A stretch of DNA of 64,000 nucleotides from Gammaproteobacteria bacterium (lineage in GTDB: Bacteria; Pseudomonadota; Gammaproteobacteria; JACKNK01), in NCBI GenBank assembly GCA_024234895.1, contig JACKNJ010000002.1, positions 524,556 to 588,555 on the forward strand, written 5' to 3'. The position numbers and the translations under genes were made by a program. The notes below the pieces were generated by a model. That model worked only from the letters and a program-made list of their open reading frames with translations, was not told the origin of the DNA and made no database searches. Positions 1 to 8,424 of the stretch are shown here, piece after piece (position 1 is the stretch's first letter; each line of letters begins with the position of its first letter).

Positions 1-77
1 GCCAGCCCGGCCGCGCGGGCATCGAGCAGGCCGTCGGGGACGGCATCGAGCACGCGCAGGGAGAGGGGATTGGGCAT
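1..77 (-). CDS. 5' end of an unidentified minus-strand gene (partial)
   Basis: An open frame reads leftward from an ATG at 77-75 and runs off the window edge. The visible 25 residues start MPNPLSLRVLDAVPDG. There is no clear ribosome binding site in front of it, and the fragment is too short to assign to a family. It is divergent from ppa, which fits an ordinary gene start, but it could also be chance. Confidence 0.35.
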   Translation of the reverse strand, partial: MPNPLSLRVLDAVPDGLLDARAAGL

Positions 78-127
78 CGTGATGGCGAAGGGAAGGAGAA
101 GCGGCGGGCAGGTGGGAAATCGGCGCC

Positions 128-133
128 TATAAT
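128..133 (+). promoter_or_regulatory. Probable -10 box of the ppa promoter
   Basis: A perfect TATAAT lies 38 bases before the ppa start codon. No good -35 hexamer is visible at 16-18 bases upstream, so only the -10 element is supported. Confidence 0.45.
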
Positions 134-171
134 CGGCCTTTTCCCGTCACCCAAGCGAAGGCAAACATAGC

Positions 172-720
172 ATGAACCTGGATAGAGTCGGCCCGGGCGA
201 CAACGCGCCGGACGAGATCAACGTCATCGTCGAAATCCCCGCGCACAGCGACCCGGTCAAGTACGAAGTGGATAAGGAAACCGGCGCGATGTTCGTGGAC
301 CGCTTCATGAACACGGCGATGTTCTATCCCTGCAATTACGGCTATGTCCCGCATACGCTGTCGGACGATGGCGACCCGGTCGACGTGCTCGTCGTCACCC
401 CGATGCCGGTCATTTCCGGCGCGGTCATCCGCTGCCGCCCGGTCGCGGTGCTGAAGATGACCGACGAAGCCGGCCAGGACGCCAAGGTCCTCGCCGTGCC
501 GCTGACCAAGCTGTGCAAGCTTTACAAGAACGCCGACGGCCCCGAGCACATGCCCTCGCAACTGCTCGACCAGATCGCGCACTTCTTCGAGCACTACAAG
601 GACCTGGAGCCCGGCAAGTGGGTCAAGGTCGACGGCTGGGGCGGCATCGAGGACGCCAAGAAGGAGATCACCGATTCCATCAAGCGCTACCAGAAAGCGC
701 CGGAGAAACCGGCGTTCTGA
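172..720 (+). CDS. ppa: Inorganic pyrophosphatase (family I)
   Basis: Soluble cytoplasmic enzyme that hydrolyses pyrophosphate to two phosphates, pulling biosynthetic reactions forward. The 182-residue protein has the usual length of the bacterial family I enzyme. The family signature DGDPVDVLV is at residues 66-74, supplying metal-binding aspartates, after the conserved NYGYVP stretch at 55-60. The ATG at 172 has only a weak AAGG upstream, but the next in-frame ATG lies well inside the conserved domain. It is a single-gene unit with its own -10 box and a strong terminator. Confidence 0.97.
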   Translation: MNLDRVGPGDNAPDEINVIVEIPAHSDPVKYEVDKETGAMFVDRFMNTAMFYPCNYGYVPHTLSDDGDPVDVLVVTPMPVISGAVIRCRPVAVLKMTDEAGQDAKVLAVPLTKLCKLYKNADGPEHMPSQLLDQIAHFFEHYKDLEPGKWVKVDGWGGIEDAKKEITDSIKRYQKAPEKPAF

Positions 721-742
721 TCCGGCCTTACCGATATGGAAC

Positions 743-773
743 AAAAAACGCCGGGCATGCCCCGGCGTTTTTG
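743..773 (+). terminator. Rho-independent terminator of ppa
   Basis: A GC-rich hairpin with arms ACGCCGGG and CCCGGCGT is followed by TTTTTGCTT, 22 bases after the ppa stop. An A-run precedes it, so it could also act on minus-strand transcripts leaving the cassette cluster. Confidence 0.85.
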
Positions 774-810
774 CTTATGCGGAAATAGATGCTTGGGGCG
801 TGAAGCGGAA

Positions 811-892
811 ATCTAACGCCGCAAATAACCGGACGCAAAAAGCGGAGCGCAGCGTAGCTTTTTGCGGTCCGAGTTAATTTGCATTGTTATGC
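811..892 (-). other. attC recombination site 1
   Basis: The outer core sites are ATCTAAC (811-817) and GTTATGC (886-892), which are complementary-type simple sites. Inner arms pair as GCAAATAAC with GTTAATTTGC, CGGAC with GTCCG, and GCAAAAAGC with GCTTTTTGC, with unpaired extra bases as expected for a folded attC. The stop codon TAA of the cassette gene (889-887) lies inside the core site GCATAAC. Confidence 0.85.
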
Positions 893-1648
893 CCTATATT
901 CAGTCAAAGCTTTAAAATCTGAGTCATTGCGTAGCGATTCAAAATCAGGGTCCTTTGTAGCTAAGGATCTATACGTAGGGAACAATTCTATTGCTTTTGC
1001 CAAATCGTTTAATATTTGTGTTTTTTCTTTGCCAAGTAAGGCTCCATAGCATGCTCTGTTGTACCAAGCTGTCTGATGCGATGGTTCTATAGAAATCAAC
1101 TTATCCACCATATTCCATGCGTCATTTATCCGACCTAGCCGTTTTAGAACAAAGCCCTTCCCAAGCAATGCTCCTTTGCTGTCAGGATTGACTTTTAATG
1201 CATGATCATAATAAAGCAATGCCTCTTCATATAAATTGTTGTTGCGAAAAAACAATGCCTGCTCCAAAAAGCCACTGCTTTTTTCATGCAATTTTATTTG
1301 TTCCACATCGGACGATACTTGTTGGATTTGTTTCGATAAGTTATCTGTCATTTTTTGCAGAAGCCCAATTCCTCCAAATCCCGCGATAATGGAAACGGCG
1401 ATTGCTTTAATGAATTCGTGAGCCTCTGTTACTTTGGTGAGATCGATGTTCAATATTGGTCCTGCAAATGCAAAGAATGCCATTGCGCTAGCAAATCCAA
1501 CAATCGCATCACCAATAAATCCGAGTTCAACCTGTTTGCCACCAATAACTCGAATTCTGTACGATGTTTCCTTGGCAATTCCAAGCACAAGTCCACCTAT
1601 AGCCCCTCCAGCGGAAATGGTCAAAGCAGATGCTAGTGTAATATCCAT
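887..1648 (-). CDS. Cassette-borne membrane protein with TPR repeats
   Basis: A 253-residue protein of unknown role. Residues 1-95 hold about three hydrophobic membrane segments (the first around 5-25, then 45-65 and 80-97). A short polar, probably coiled-coil stretch with QIQQVSSDVEQIK follows. From about residue 125 there are TPR-like helical pairs (ALLYYDHALKVNPDS, then AWNMVDKLISIEPSHQTAW), ending in a module with WYNRACYGALLGK and DPDFESLRNDSDF seen at the end of many TPR proteins. TPRs bind protein partners, so a membrane-anchored scaffold is plausible. The AT-rich composition unlike the host DNA and the flanking attC sites mark it as a mobile cassette gene. Confidence 0.8.
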   Translation of the reverse strand: MDITLASALTISAGGAIGGLVLGIAKETSYRIRVIGGKQVELGFIGDAIVGFASAMAFFAFAGPILNIDLTKVTEAHEFIKAIAVSIIAGFGGIGLLQKMTDNLSKQIQQVSSDVEQIKLHEKSSGFLEQALFFRNNNLYEEALLYYDHALKVNPDSKGALLGKGFVLKRLGRINDAWNMVDKLISIEPSHQTAWYNRACYGALLGKEKTQILNDLAKAIELFPTYRSLATKDPDFESLRNDSDFKALTEYRA

Positions 1649-1667
1649 TCTTCAATACCTTTGACTG

Positions 1668-1745
1668 GCATAACGGCTCGGTTCAGGCGCCCGTGGAAGC
1701 GGCTCGGCCGCTTTCACGGGTCGGCTGGAACTGATAGTTAGATGC
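1668..1745 (-). other. attC recombination site 2
   Basis: The outer core sites are GCATAAC (1668-1674) and GTTAGAT (1737-1743). Inside are the arms GGCTCGGTTC and GGCTGGAACTG, and CCCGTGGAAGCGGC with GCCGCTTTCACGGG around a short loop. It fills the whole gap between the two cassette genes: the TAG stop of the upstream gene (1748-1746) abuts it, and the next gene starts 20 bases after it. Confidence 0.88.
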
Positions 1746-2405
1746 CTATCTATCGTATGGCGGGTGAATACCAAGCTTTTGACAGAACTCATCCGCAAAG
1801 TCTCCTGCAACTTTAACGGCCCAGAGCGCACACCCAGCGCTGAGGCACTTGCTTGGAAAGAACTTCTTTCCCCTTGGCTTTGGATGCTCGGCAAAGAGGC
1901 CTTTTAGTTCCGACAATGTGTCTTTCTTTTTACACGCGTCGTCGTTGATTGCCTGCGAGACAGGCTCAAAATGCATCAATGCATTCCGAAGATTTATCAG
2001 GTGCTTAATGTCTTGTTGGTGTTTTCTTCCAAGATCCAGCTCAGGTTTTCGCAAAACCGCTAAACATAGCTTGAATTTCTCGACTACAGAATACTTTGCT
2101 GTCTTGGGAACCCCAAGATCCCAAAACCGTTTTAACTGCTCCGTTTCATCGCTCTCTAGCTCGCCGACCACTCTGTCACCAGCATCTGCGAAGATCTCGT
2201 TTATCAGAGCTTCGAGAAAAGCTACAGAAAGCAACACTGACGAAACGACCAGAGATTCATGTTCTGTCCTATTTAGGGGGATGTCTAGAACTCCCCCTTC
2301 GCTTCGTTCTCGTTCCTCAAAATCCGACGCGCGCGCAGCGAACGATTTCGCCGAGTTTAGATAAAAGTAACTGAATTGGGCACGCTCTACAATCGTATTC
2401 GCCAT
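1746..2405 (-). CDS. HEPN-like protein encoded in an integron cassette
   Basis: A 219-residue soluble, mostly alpha-helical protein. Near residue 145 it carries LRNALMHFEP, which contains the RNxxxH motif of HEPN-superfamily ribonucleases. Earlier helices (SSVLLSVAFLEALINEIFAD) resemble the all-helical HEPN bundle. HEPN proteins are often RNA-cutting toxins or defence effectors; that role here is inference. I chose the ATG at 2405 because AAGG lies nine bases before it; a TTG at 2414 would add three residues. The stop codon touches attC site 2. Composition is AT-rich. No antitoxin-like partner (for example MNT) is beside it. Confidence 0.75.
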   Translation of the reverse strand: MANTIVERAQFSYFYLNSAKSFAARASDFEERERSEGGVLDIPLNRTEHESLVVSSVLLSVAFLEALINEIFADAGDRVVGELESDETEQLKRFWDLGVPKTAKYSVVEKFKLCLAVLRKPELDLGRKHQQDIKHLINLRNALMHFEPVSQAINDDACKKKDTLSELKGLFAEHPKPRGKKFFPSKCLSAGCALWAVKVAGDFADEFCQKLGIHPPYDR

Positions 2406-2421
2406 CGCACGCAACCTTGCA

Positions 2422-2583
2422 ATCTAACGCTTAGTAGGCAGCCAACTTCTACATAACACGATAAAAAAATGATCGTTCCGATGACGCTAACTGACTGAAT
2501 TTTGGCGGATTCCTCTTCAATCATCGCGCTCGCGGTCCGTGTTATGTAGCCAACGGCTAGCTATATCGTGTTATGTAGCCGTT
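2422..2583. repeat. Degenerate attC-like region with inverted and direct repeats
   Basis: It starts with the core site ATCTAAC (2422-2428). A 20-base segment at 2444-2463 is repeated inverted at 2564-2583 with two mismatches; the perfect inner part is CTACATAACACGATA. A further copy of CGTGTTATGTAGCC lies at 2538-2551, repeated directly at 2567-2580. The spacing (about 120 bases) could be a long attC or a small inserted palindromic element. No gene is visible inside. Confidence 0.55.
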
Positions 2584-2777
2584 CGGCGTCCGAACCGACC
2601 CCCGTTGCTCGCCACACGATCATCTGTAAGTGACTCTTTTGACTCGGATTATCGAGTTTGTCAACACCGGGGATGGCGCTGCGTTAATTGGCTACTGATT
2701 TTAATTCCAGTATCGGCGTCGCGATGGACTCAACGGTTTGCGTCTGGCCGTAAGCGGGCATTCGAACAGGATGCGGT
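2584..2777. other. Intergenic stretch with no recognised gene
   Basis: Between the cassette cluster and msrA there is only a short plus-strand frame (2539-2805) that overlaps the end of msrA and has no ribosome binding site or recognisable sequence. I see nothing else supported. Confidence 0.5.
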
Positions 2778-3428
<651 letters not shown>

Positions 3429-3526
3429 GGGAATCCCTTTGGGGAGTGTTCAGGGGGTGATGAGCTGGCAGCTTAGTCAGCGGAGACGGCGAAAGGGCGT
3501 TTGATCCGAGCGGGATCAACGTGCCT

Positions 3527-3601
3527 TGTAGGAGCGGCTTCAGCCGCGATCGGCGCTTCGGGCTTCGGTGATGGCTGATCGCGGCTGAAGCCGCTCCTAC
3601 A
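3527..3601. repeat. REP-type palindrome pair, family A
   Basis: The unit TGTAGGAGCGGCTTCAGCC is followed about 20 bases later by its inverted copy, forming a long hairpin. Related copies occur at 13147-13174, 24698-24724 and 61619-61692. The right arm overlaps the last codons of ribF and provides its TAG stop. Confidence 0.85.
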
Positions 3602-4529
3602 TCGGGGTTTCGAACCAGGCTTTCGCTGCGTCGCAGTCGGTGAGGATCTGCTGCTTGAGGGCGTCGAAGGAGTCGAACTTCCGTTCCGGGCGGATGTGGT
3701 GCAGGAAGCGGACTTCCACCTCGCGCCCGTAGAGGCTGCCTTCGTAGTCGAACAGGTGCACTTCGAGCTGCACACGGGTGCCGCCGACGGTGGGGCGCTT
3801 GCCGACGTTGGCGACGCCTTGCACCGGCTGGTCGCCAAGGCAGGGGATATCGACCGCGTAGACGCCGCTGACCGGGCAGACCTTGCGCCGCAGCAGCACG
3901 TTGGCGGTCGGGAAACCGATGGTGCGGCCACGCTTGTCGCCATGCACGACCTTGCCGCGCACGCTGTAGTGGCGACCGAGCAGGTGTGCGGCGAGCTGGA
4001 GGTCATTGCCCGCGAGCGCCTGGCGGACCCGCGTGCTGCTGACGCGACCGTCGTGGGCGACGTAGGTGTGCATGTTGACCACTTCGAAACCGTGCCGCTG
4101 GCCGGCGGCGGTGAGGGTGTCGAAGTCGCCGGCGCGGTCGCGACCGAAGCGGAAGTCGTCGCCGACCACGAGGTAGCGGATGCCCAGCCCCTGCACCAGC
4201 ACCCGGTCGATGAACTCGCTGGCCGGCATGTGCGCGAGGTTGGCGTCGAAGGTCAGGCAGAACATGCGGTCCAGGCCATGATCGCGCAGCAGTTCGTACT
4301 TCTCGCGGAAGCGGGTCAGGCGGGCGGGGGCGTTGTCGCCCATGAAGTATTCGAGCGGCGTCGGTTCGAAGGTGATGACCGTCGCCGGCAGCCCGAACTC
4401 CCGGGATTTCTCGGCGAGACGTTCGAGCACCGCGACGTGACCGAGATGCACGCCGTCGAAGTTGCCGATGGTGGCGACGCAGCCGTGGTGTTCGGGGCGA
4501 AGGTTGTAGTGTCCGCGGATCAGTTGCAT
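3597..4529 (-). CDS. ribF: Bifunctional riboflavin kinase / FAD synthetase
   Basis: Makes FMN from riboflavin and ATP, then FAD from FMN. The N-terminal FAD-synthetase domain shows GNFDGVHLGH (about residues 22-31) and later SSTRVR. The C-terminal kinase domain shows GDKRGRTIGFPTAN and the DYEGSLYGREVEVRFLHHIR stretch. I start at the ATG at 4529 (MQLIRGHYNL, 310 aa) rather than the longer frame from 4562, because the extra 11 residues would overlap murJ and are not family-like. It lies 10 bases downstream of murJ, a common pairing. Its stop codon comes from the REP repeat, so the final residues are repeat-derived. Confidence 0.95.
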   Translation of the reverse strand: MQLIRGHYNLRPEHHGCVATIGNFDGVHLGHVAVLERLAEKSREFGLPATVITFEPTPLEYFMGDNAPARLTRFREKYELLRDHGLDRMFCLTFDANLAHMPASEFIDRVLVQGLGIRYLVVGDDFRFGRDRAGDFDTLTAAGQRHGFEVVNMHTYVAHDGRVSSTRVRQALAGNDLQLAAHLLGRHYSVRGKVVHGDKRGRTIGFPTANVLLRRKVCPVSGVYAVDIPCLGDQPVQGVANVGKRPTVGGTRVQLEVHLFDYEGSLYGREVEVRFLHHIRPERKFDSFDALKQQILTDCDAAKAWFETPM

Positions 4530-4539
4530 GGGCCGGATT

Positions 4540-6087
4540 CTACTCAGAGCTCGGCCCGCCACGAAGCTGCGACACCCGCATGCCCATCGCGTACAGCGCG
4601 AGCAGATACGTCGCGGCGGCCGCGGCGATGACGCCGAGCAGGCGCAGGCCGCGCTCCCAGCCGGCGGCGGAGGTCCAGCCTTGCAGGTCGCCCGCGAGCC
4701 ACAGCACGACGGCGGCCATCAGGCCGATCGCGATCAGCACCTTGAGAACGAAGCGGCCCCAGCCGGCCTGCGGCGTGAACAGGCCGCCGCGACGCAGGCC
4801 GCGATACAGCAGGGCGGCGTTGAGGAAGGCGGACAGGGTGGTGGCGAGCGCGAGGCCGGCGTGCGCCAGCGGCCAGACCAGGATCAGGTTGAAGACCATG
4901 TTGGCGGCCATCGCGATGATGCCGATCTTCACCGGTGTCTTGGTGTCCTGGCGCGAATAGAAGCCCGGCGCGAGCACCTTGATCAGCATGAAGCCGACCA
5001 GCCCGACGCCGTAGGCCATCAGGCTGAGGCTGGCCATCTCCACGTCGTGGGCGTTGAAATCGCCGTGCTGGAACAGGGTGGCGAGCATCGGGCCGGCCAG
5101 CGTGAGCAGGGCGACGGCGGCCGGCGCGCCGATCAGCACGACGCCGCGGATGCCCCAGTCCAGGGTCTGCGAGAAGGTGGCGGTGTCGGCGCGGGAGTGG
5201 TCACGCGAGAGCTTGGGCAGGATGACGGTGGCAATGGCGATGCCGAAGACGCCGAGCGGGAATTCCATCAGGCGGTCCGAGAAATACAGCCACGACACGC
5301 TGCCGGAGACCAGGAAGGAGGCGATCAGCGTGTCGAGCAGCAGATTGATCTGCGCGACCGAGGAGCCGAACAGGGCCGGCACCATCAGCTTCATGATGCG
5401 GCGCACGCCCTCGTGGGCGCGGTTCCAGCGCGGACGCGGCAGCAGGTTCAGGCGCAGCAGGAACGGCAGCTGGAAACCGAGCTGCGCGATACCGGCGACG
5501 AACACGCCGATCGCCAGCGCCATGATCGGGCGCTCCATCATCGGCGCGAGCCAGAGCGCGGCGGCGATCATCACCAGATTCAGCAGCACCGGCGTCAGCG
5601 AGGGGATCGCGAACCTGCCGTAGCTGTTGAGGATGCCGCCGACGAAGGCGGTCAGCGAGATGAACAGCAGGTAGGGGAAGGTCCAGCGCAGCATGTCGCC
5701 GGCGAGTTCGATCTTGCCGGCATCGCCGGCGAAACCGGGCGCGAACACATAGATCAGCAGCGGCGCGGCGAGCACGCCGATCGCGGTGATCAGGAACAGG
5801 ATGCCGGCCAGCGTGCCGGCGACACTGGCGATCAGTTCGCGCGCCTCGTCGTGGCTGCGGTTGGTGCGGTATTCGGACAGCACCGGCACGAAGGCCTGCG
5901 AGAACGCGCCCTCGGCGAACAGGCGGCGCAGGAAGTTGGGGATCTTGAAGGCGACGAAGAAGGCGTCGGTCGCGGCGCTGGCGCCGAACGCGAAGGCGAT
6001 CACCACGTCGCGCACGAAGCCGAGCACGCGGGAGATCATGGTCATCGCGCTGACCACGACGCTGGAACGGAGAAGTTTTACGGACAT
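4540..6087 (-). CDS. murJ: Lipid II flippase MurJ (MviN family)
   Basis: Inner-membrane protein that flips lipid II, the peptidoglycan precursor, to the periplasmic side. The 515-residue sequence has about 14 hydrophobic segments. It has the family N-terminus (LLRSSVVVSAMTMISRVLGF, then DVVIAFAFGASAATDAFFVAF), NFLRRLFAEGAFSQAFVPVL, and later conserved arginines (SRDHSRAD). Length agrees with the family. It forms a likely two-gene unit with ribF. rpsT, often found near this pair, is not present here. Confidence 0.96.
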   Translation of the reverse strand: MSVKLLRSSVVVSAMTMISRVLGFVRDVVIAFAFGASAATDAFFVAFKIPNFLRRLFAEGAFSQAFVPVLSEYRTNRSHDEARELIASVAGTLAGILFLITAIGVLAAPLLIYVFAPGFAGDAGKIELAGDMLRWTFPYLLFISLTAFVGGILNSYGRFAIPSLTPVLLNLVMIAAALWLAPMMERPIMALAIGVFVAGIAQLGFQLPFLLRLNLLPRPRWNRAHEGVRRIMKLMVPALFGSSVAQINLLLDTLIASFLVSGSVSWLYFSDRLMEFPLGVFGIAIATVILPKLSRDHSRADTATFSQTLDWGIRGVVLIGAPAAVALLTLAGPMLATLFQHGDFNAHDVEMASLSLMAYGVGLVGFMLIKVLAPGFYSRQDTKTPVKIGIIAMAANMVFNLILVWPLAHAGLALATTLSAFLNAALLYRGLRRGGLFTPQAGWGRFVLKVLIAIGLMAAVVLWLAGDLQGWTSAAGWERGLRLLGVIAAAAATYLLALYAMGMRVSQLRGGPSSE

Positions 6088-6269
6088 GGGCGCACCGCCG
6101 GGGGGTGCGCGCGATCATAACGGTTGGTGGGCTGGCCCGCGTAGGGCGCGCTCCGCGCACCGTAACCATCGTCCGGGCGTGTCGATATGGTGGGCGTCGG
6201 TTTCGGTGCGCGGGGCGCACCCTGCGGGGGGTAGACTTTCGGGCATTCCTTTTCAGCCAAGAGTCCGCC

Positions 6270-6860
6270 ATGTCCCGCATCGTTCTGGCCAGCAACAACA
6301 AGGGCAAGGTCCGCGAGTTCAACCAGATCCTCGCCGACCTGCATTTCGAGGTGATCCCGCAGGGCGAACTGAACGTCCCCGAAGCCGAGGAGACCGGCCT
6401 GACCTTCGTCGAGAACGCGATCCTGAAGGCGCGCAACGCCGCCGCGATCACCGGGCTGCCGGCGATCGCGGACGATTCGGGGCTGGAGGTCGACGCGCTG
6501 GCCGGCGCGCCGGGCATCTATTCCGCCCGCTACGCCGGCGTGGGTGCCGGCGACGAGGCCAATCTGCGCAAGCTGCTGGACGATCTGCGCGACGTGCCGG
6601 AGGCCGAGCGCACCGCCCGCTTCCGCGCGCTGATCGTGTTCATGCGCCACGCGAACGACCCGGCGCCGCTGATCGCGCAGGGCGCCTGGGAGGGCCGCAT
6701 CCTGTTCGAGCCGGTTGGTCAGAACGGTTTCGGTTACGACCCGGTGTTCTGGGTGCCCGGCGAGGGCTGTTCCTCCGCGCAACTGCCGCCGGCGACCAAG
6801 AACCGCCTGAGCCATCGCGGCCAGGCCCTGAAGGAACTGGTCCGCCTGCTTGGCCATTGA
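6270..6860 (+). CDS. rdgB: dITP/XTP pyrophosphatase (RdgB/HAM1 family)
   Basis: House-cleaning enzyme that hydrolyses deaminated purine triphosphates (dITP, XTP) to monophosphates, keeping them out of DNA. The 196-residue protein opens with IVLASNNKGKVREF, has AIADDSGLEVDALAGAPGIYSARYAG and ends with GFGYDPVF and the SHRGQAL motif. I start at ATG 6270, which begins exactly at the conserved N-terminus; a longer frame from 6105 is unsupported. It overlaps hemW by 11 bases, a frequent pairing. Confidence 0.96.
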   Translation: MSRIVLASNNKGKVREFNQILADLHFEVIPQGELNVPEAEETGLTFVENAILKARNAAAITGLPAIADDSGLEVDALAGAPGIYSARYAGVGAGDEANLRKLLDDLRDVPEAERTARFRALIVFMRHANDPAPLIAQGAWEGRILFEPVGQNGFGYDPVFWVPGEGCSSAQLPPATKNRLSHRGQALKELVRLLGH

Positions 6861-8010
6861 GGCCTTGCCGCCGCTGGCGCTGTACGTGCACATCCCCTGG
6901 TGTGTGCGCAAGTGCCCGTACTGCGACTTCAACTCGCACGCGCTGCGCGACGACGCGCCGCCGGAGCGGGCCTACGTCGCTGCCCTGCTGAATGACCTGG
7001 AGTCGCAACTGCCGTCCGTCTGGGGGCGGACGCTGAGCAGCATCTTCATCGGCGGTGGCACGCCTAGCCTGTTTTCCGGCGAGGCGATCGACAGTCTGCT
7101 GAGTGGCGTCCGCACCCGCATGACCCTGCGTCCGGATGCGGAGATCACGCTGGAAGCCAACCCCGGCGCGGTCGAGGCCGGGCGGTTCCATGAGTTCCGT
7201 GCGGCCGGTGTGAACCGCCTGTCGATCGGCGTGCAGAGCTTCGCGGATGCGCAACTGCACGCGCTGGGCCGCATCCACGATCGCGGCCAGGCGATCGCCG
7301 CCGCCGGGATCGCGCGTGCCGCCGGCTTCGACAATTTCAATCTCGACCTGATGCACGGGCTGCCCGGGCAGGACATCGCCGCCGCCATGGCCGACCTGCG
7401 GCAGGCGATCGAGCTCGGCCCGACGCATCTGTCCTGGTACCAGCTCACGCTGGAGCCGAACACGCTGTTCCATGCCCGGCCGCCGCGCCTGCCGGACGAC
7501 GACACCATTGCCGGCATCGAGGACGCGGGCTTCGAACTGCTGGCCGGGGCCGGCTACGCGCGTTACGAGGTGTCCGCGTTCGCGCGCGACGGTCGTCGCG
7601 CCCGCCACAACCTCAATTACTGGTCGTTCGGCGATTACCTCGGGATCGGCGCCGGTGCGCACGGCAAGATCAGCGATGGCGGCAGCGGCACGGTGCGCCG
7701 TTATCACAAGGCGAAGCACCCCACGGACTATCTCGCCGCGCCGGGGGCCGAGCAGGCTTCGAATACCCTGGATGCGGGCGATCTGGTGTTCGAGTTCATG
7801 CTCAATGCGCTGCGCCTGGTCGACGGCGTGCCGCGCGACTGGTTCGCCGCGCGTACCGGGCTTGCCTGGTCGTGCGTGCAGGCGGCGTTCGACGCGGCGG
7901 TCGCCGACGGCCTGCTCGTCGACGATGAAACACGCATCCGCCCGACGGAACTGGGGCTGCGTTTCCTCAACGACCTGCAAGCGCGCTTTCTGGACAGCGA
8001 CGCATGCTGA
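6850..8010 (+). CDS. hemW: Heme chaperone HemW (radical SAM, HemN-like)
   Basis: Radical SAM protein related to oxygen-independent coproporphyrinogen oxidase; the HemW group binds heme and transfers it rather than oxidising coproporphyrinogen. The iron-sulfur motif CVRKCPYC is near residue 18, followed by FIGGGTPSLF and NRLSIGVQSF. The 386 residues include the C-terminal HemN-type region (DGLLVDDETRIRPTELGLRFLND). The start is a TTG at 6850 inside the end of rdgB; no ATG is available before the cluster-binding motif. The next gene overlaps its end by 7 bases, so rdgB, hemW and the two small genes look cotranscribed. Confidence 0.93.
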   Translation: MAIEALPPLALYVHIPWCVRKCPYCDFNSHALRDDAPPERAYVAALLNDLESQLPSVWGRTLSSIFIGGGTPSLFSGEAIDSLLSGVRTRMTLRPDAEITLEANPGAVEAGRFHEFRAAGVNRLSIGVQSFADAQLHALGRIHDRGQAIAAAGIARAAGFDNFNLDLMHGLPGQDIAAAMADLRQAIELGPTHLSWYQLTLEPNTLFHARPPRLPDDDTIAGIEDAGFELLAGAGYARYEVSAFARDGRRARHNLNYWSFGDYLGIGAGAHGKISDGGSGTVRRYHKAKHPTDYLAAPGAEQASNTLDAGDLVFEFMLNALRLVDGVPRDWFAARTGLAWSCVQAAFDAAVADGLLVDDETRIRPTELGLRFLNDLQARFLDSDAC

Positions 8011-8189
8011 GCGAGGTGTTCATCCAGTGCCCGTATTGCGGCGAAACCATCACGGTATTCCCGGACCCCAGCCTGGACGGCCAGAACTATATTGAGGACT
8101 GCACCGTCTGCTGCCGGCCCATCGAGCTGCATCTGTCCGTGGACGGGGATGGCGATGCCCTTGTCACCGCGAGAAGAGACGATGACTGA
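8004..8189 (+). CDS. CPXCG motif-containing cysteine-rich protein
   Basis: A 61-residue protein with CPYCGE near residue 9 and CTVCC near residue 33, spaced like a single zinc ribbon. The rest (DPSLDGQNYIEDCTVCCRPIELHL) matches the small CPXCG family known from gammaproteobacteria. Its function is not known. It overlaps hemW upstream and the Rof-like gene downstream. Confidence 0.85.
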   Translation: MLSEVFIQCPYCGETITVFPDPSLDGQNYIEDCTVCCRPIELHLSVDGDGDALVTARRDDD

Positions 8190-8424
8190 CTACAAGCCGA
8201 TTTCCTGCATCGACTACAGCCTGCTCGAGGAATCGATCGTGCTGCGCCGTGAGCTCAGGCTCGGCTGGCACGACGACGATGGTCGGGATCATGTCGAGAC
8301 GGTGCGTCCCGTCGATCTGCAGACACGGGCCAGCGAGGAGTATCTGACCTTCCTGTGCCGGAACGGTCAGTCCCGCGAGGTGCGCCTGGATCGGATCGTG
8401 CGTTTCGAGGCGATCACGCACTGA
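8182..8424 (+). CDS. Rof-like protein (Rho-binding antiterminator family)
   Basis: An 80-residue protein resembling E. coli Rof/YaeO, which binds the Rho hexamer and reduces termination. The pattern YKPISCIDYSLLE at the start, then SEEYLTFLCRNGQ and REVRLDRIVRFEAI, follows the Rof fold core (compare NLEL, GETRELRLDKI in Rof). I start at ATG 8182, which overlaps the CPXCG gene stop by 8 bases; the longer frame from 8092 has no support. The Rho-binding role is by family similarity. Confidence 0.8.
   Translation: MTDYKPISCIDYSLLEESIVLRRELRLGWHDDDGRDHVETVRPVDLQTRASEEYLTFLCRNGQSREVRLDRIVRFEAITH

Larger units (their letters stand above)
811..2583 (-). mobile_element. Integron-type cassette cluster without integrase (CALIN-like)
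   Basis: Two minus-strand genes are separated and bounded by attC-like imperfect palindromes at 811-892 and 1668-1745, with a degenerate third at about 2422-2583. Each gene stop codon sits in or directly beside the next site, as in integron cassettes. Both genes are clearly AT-richer than the surrounding DNA. No tyrosine-recombinase integrase is present nearby; xerC at 57.7 kb is the housekeeping enzyme. The cluster sits between ppa and msrA. That it is an integron remnant or CALIN is inference from site structure and gene packing. Confidence 0.75.

Noticed and set aside
4528..6120. Long open frame (530 aa) antisense to murJ
   Set aside because: Low-complexity Arg/Gln/Glu-rich translation of the opposite strand of a GC-rich real gene; no start signal or family.
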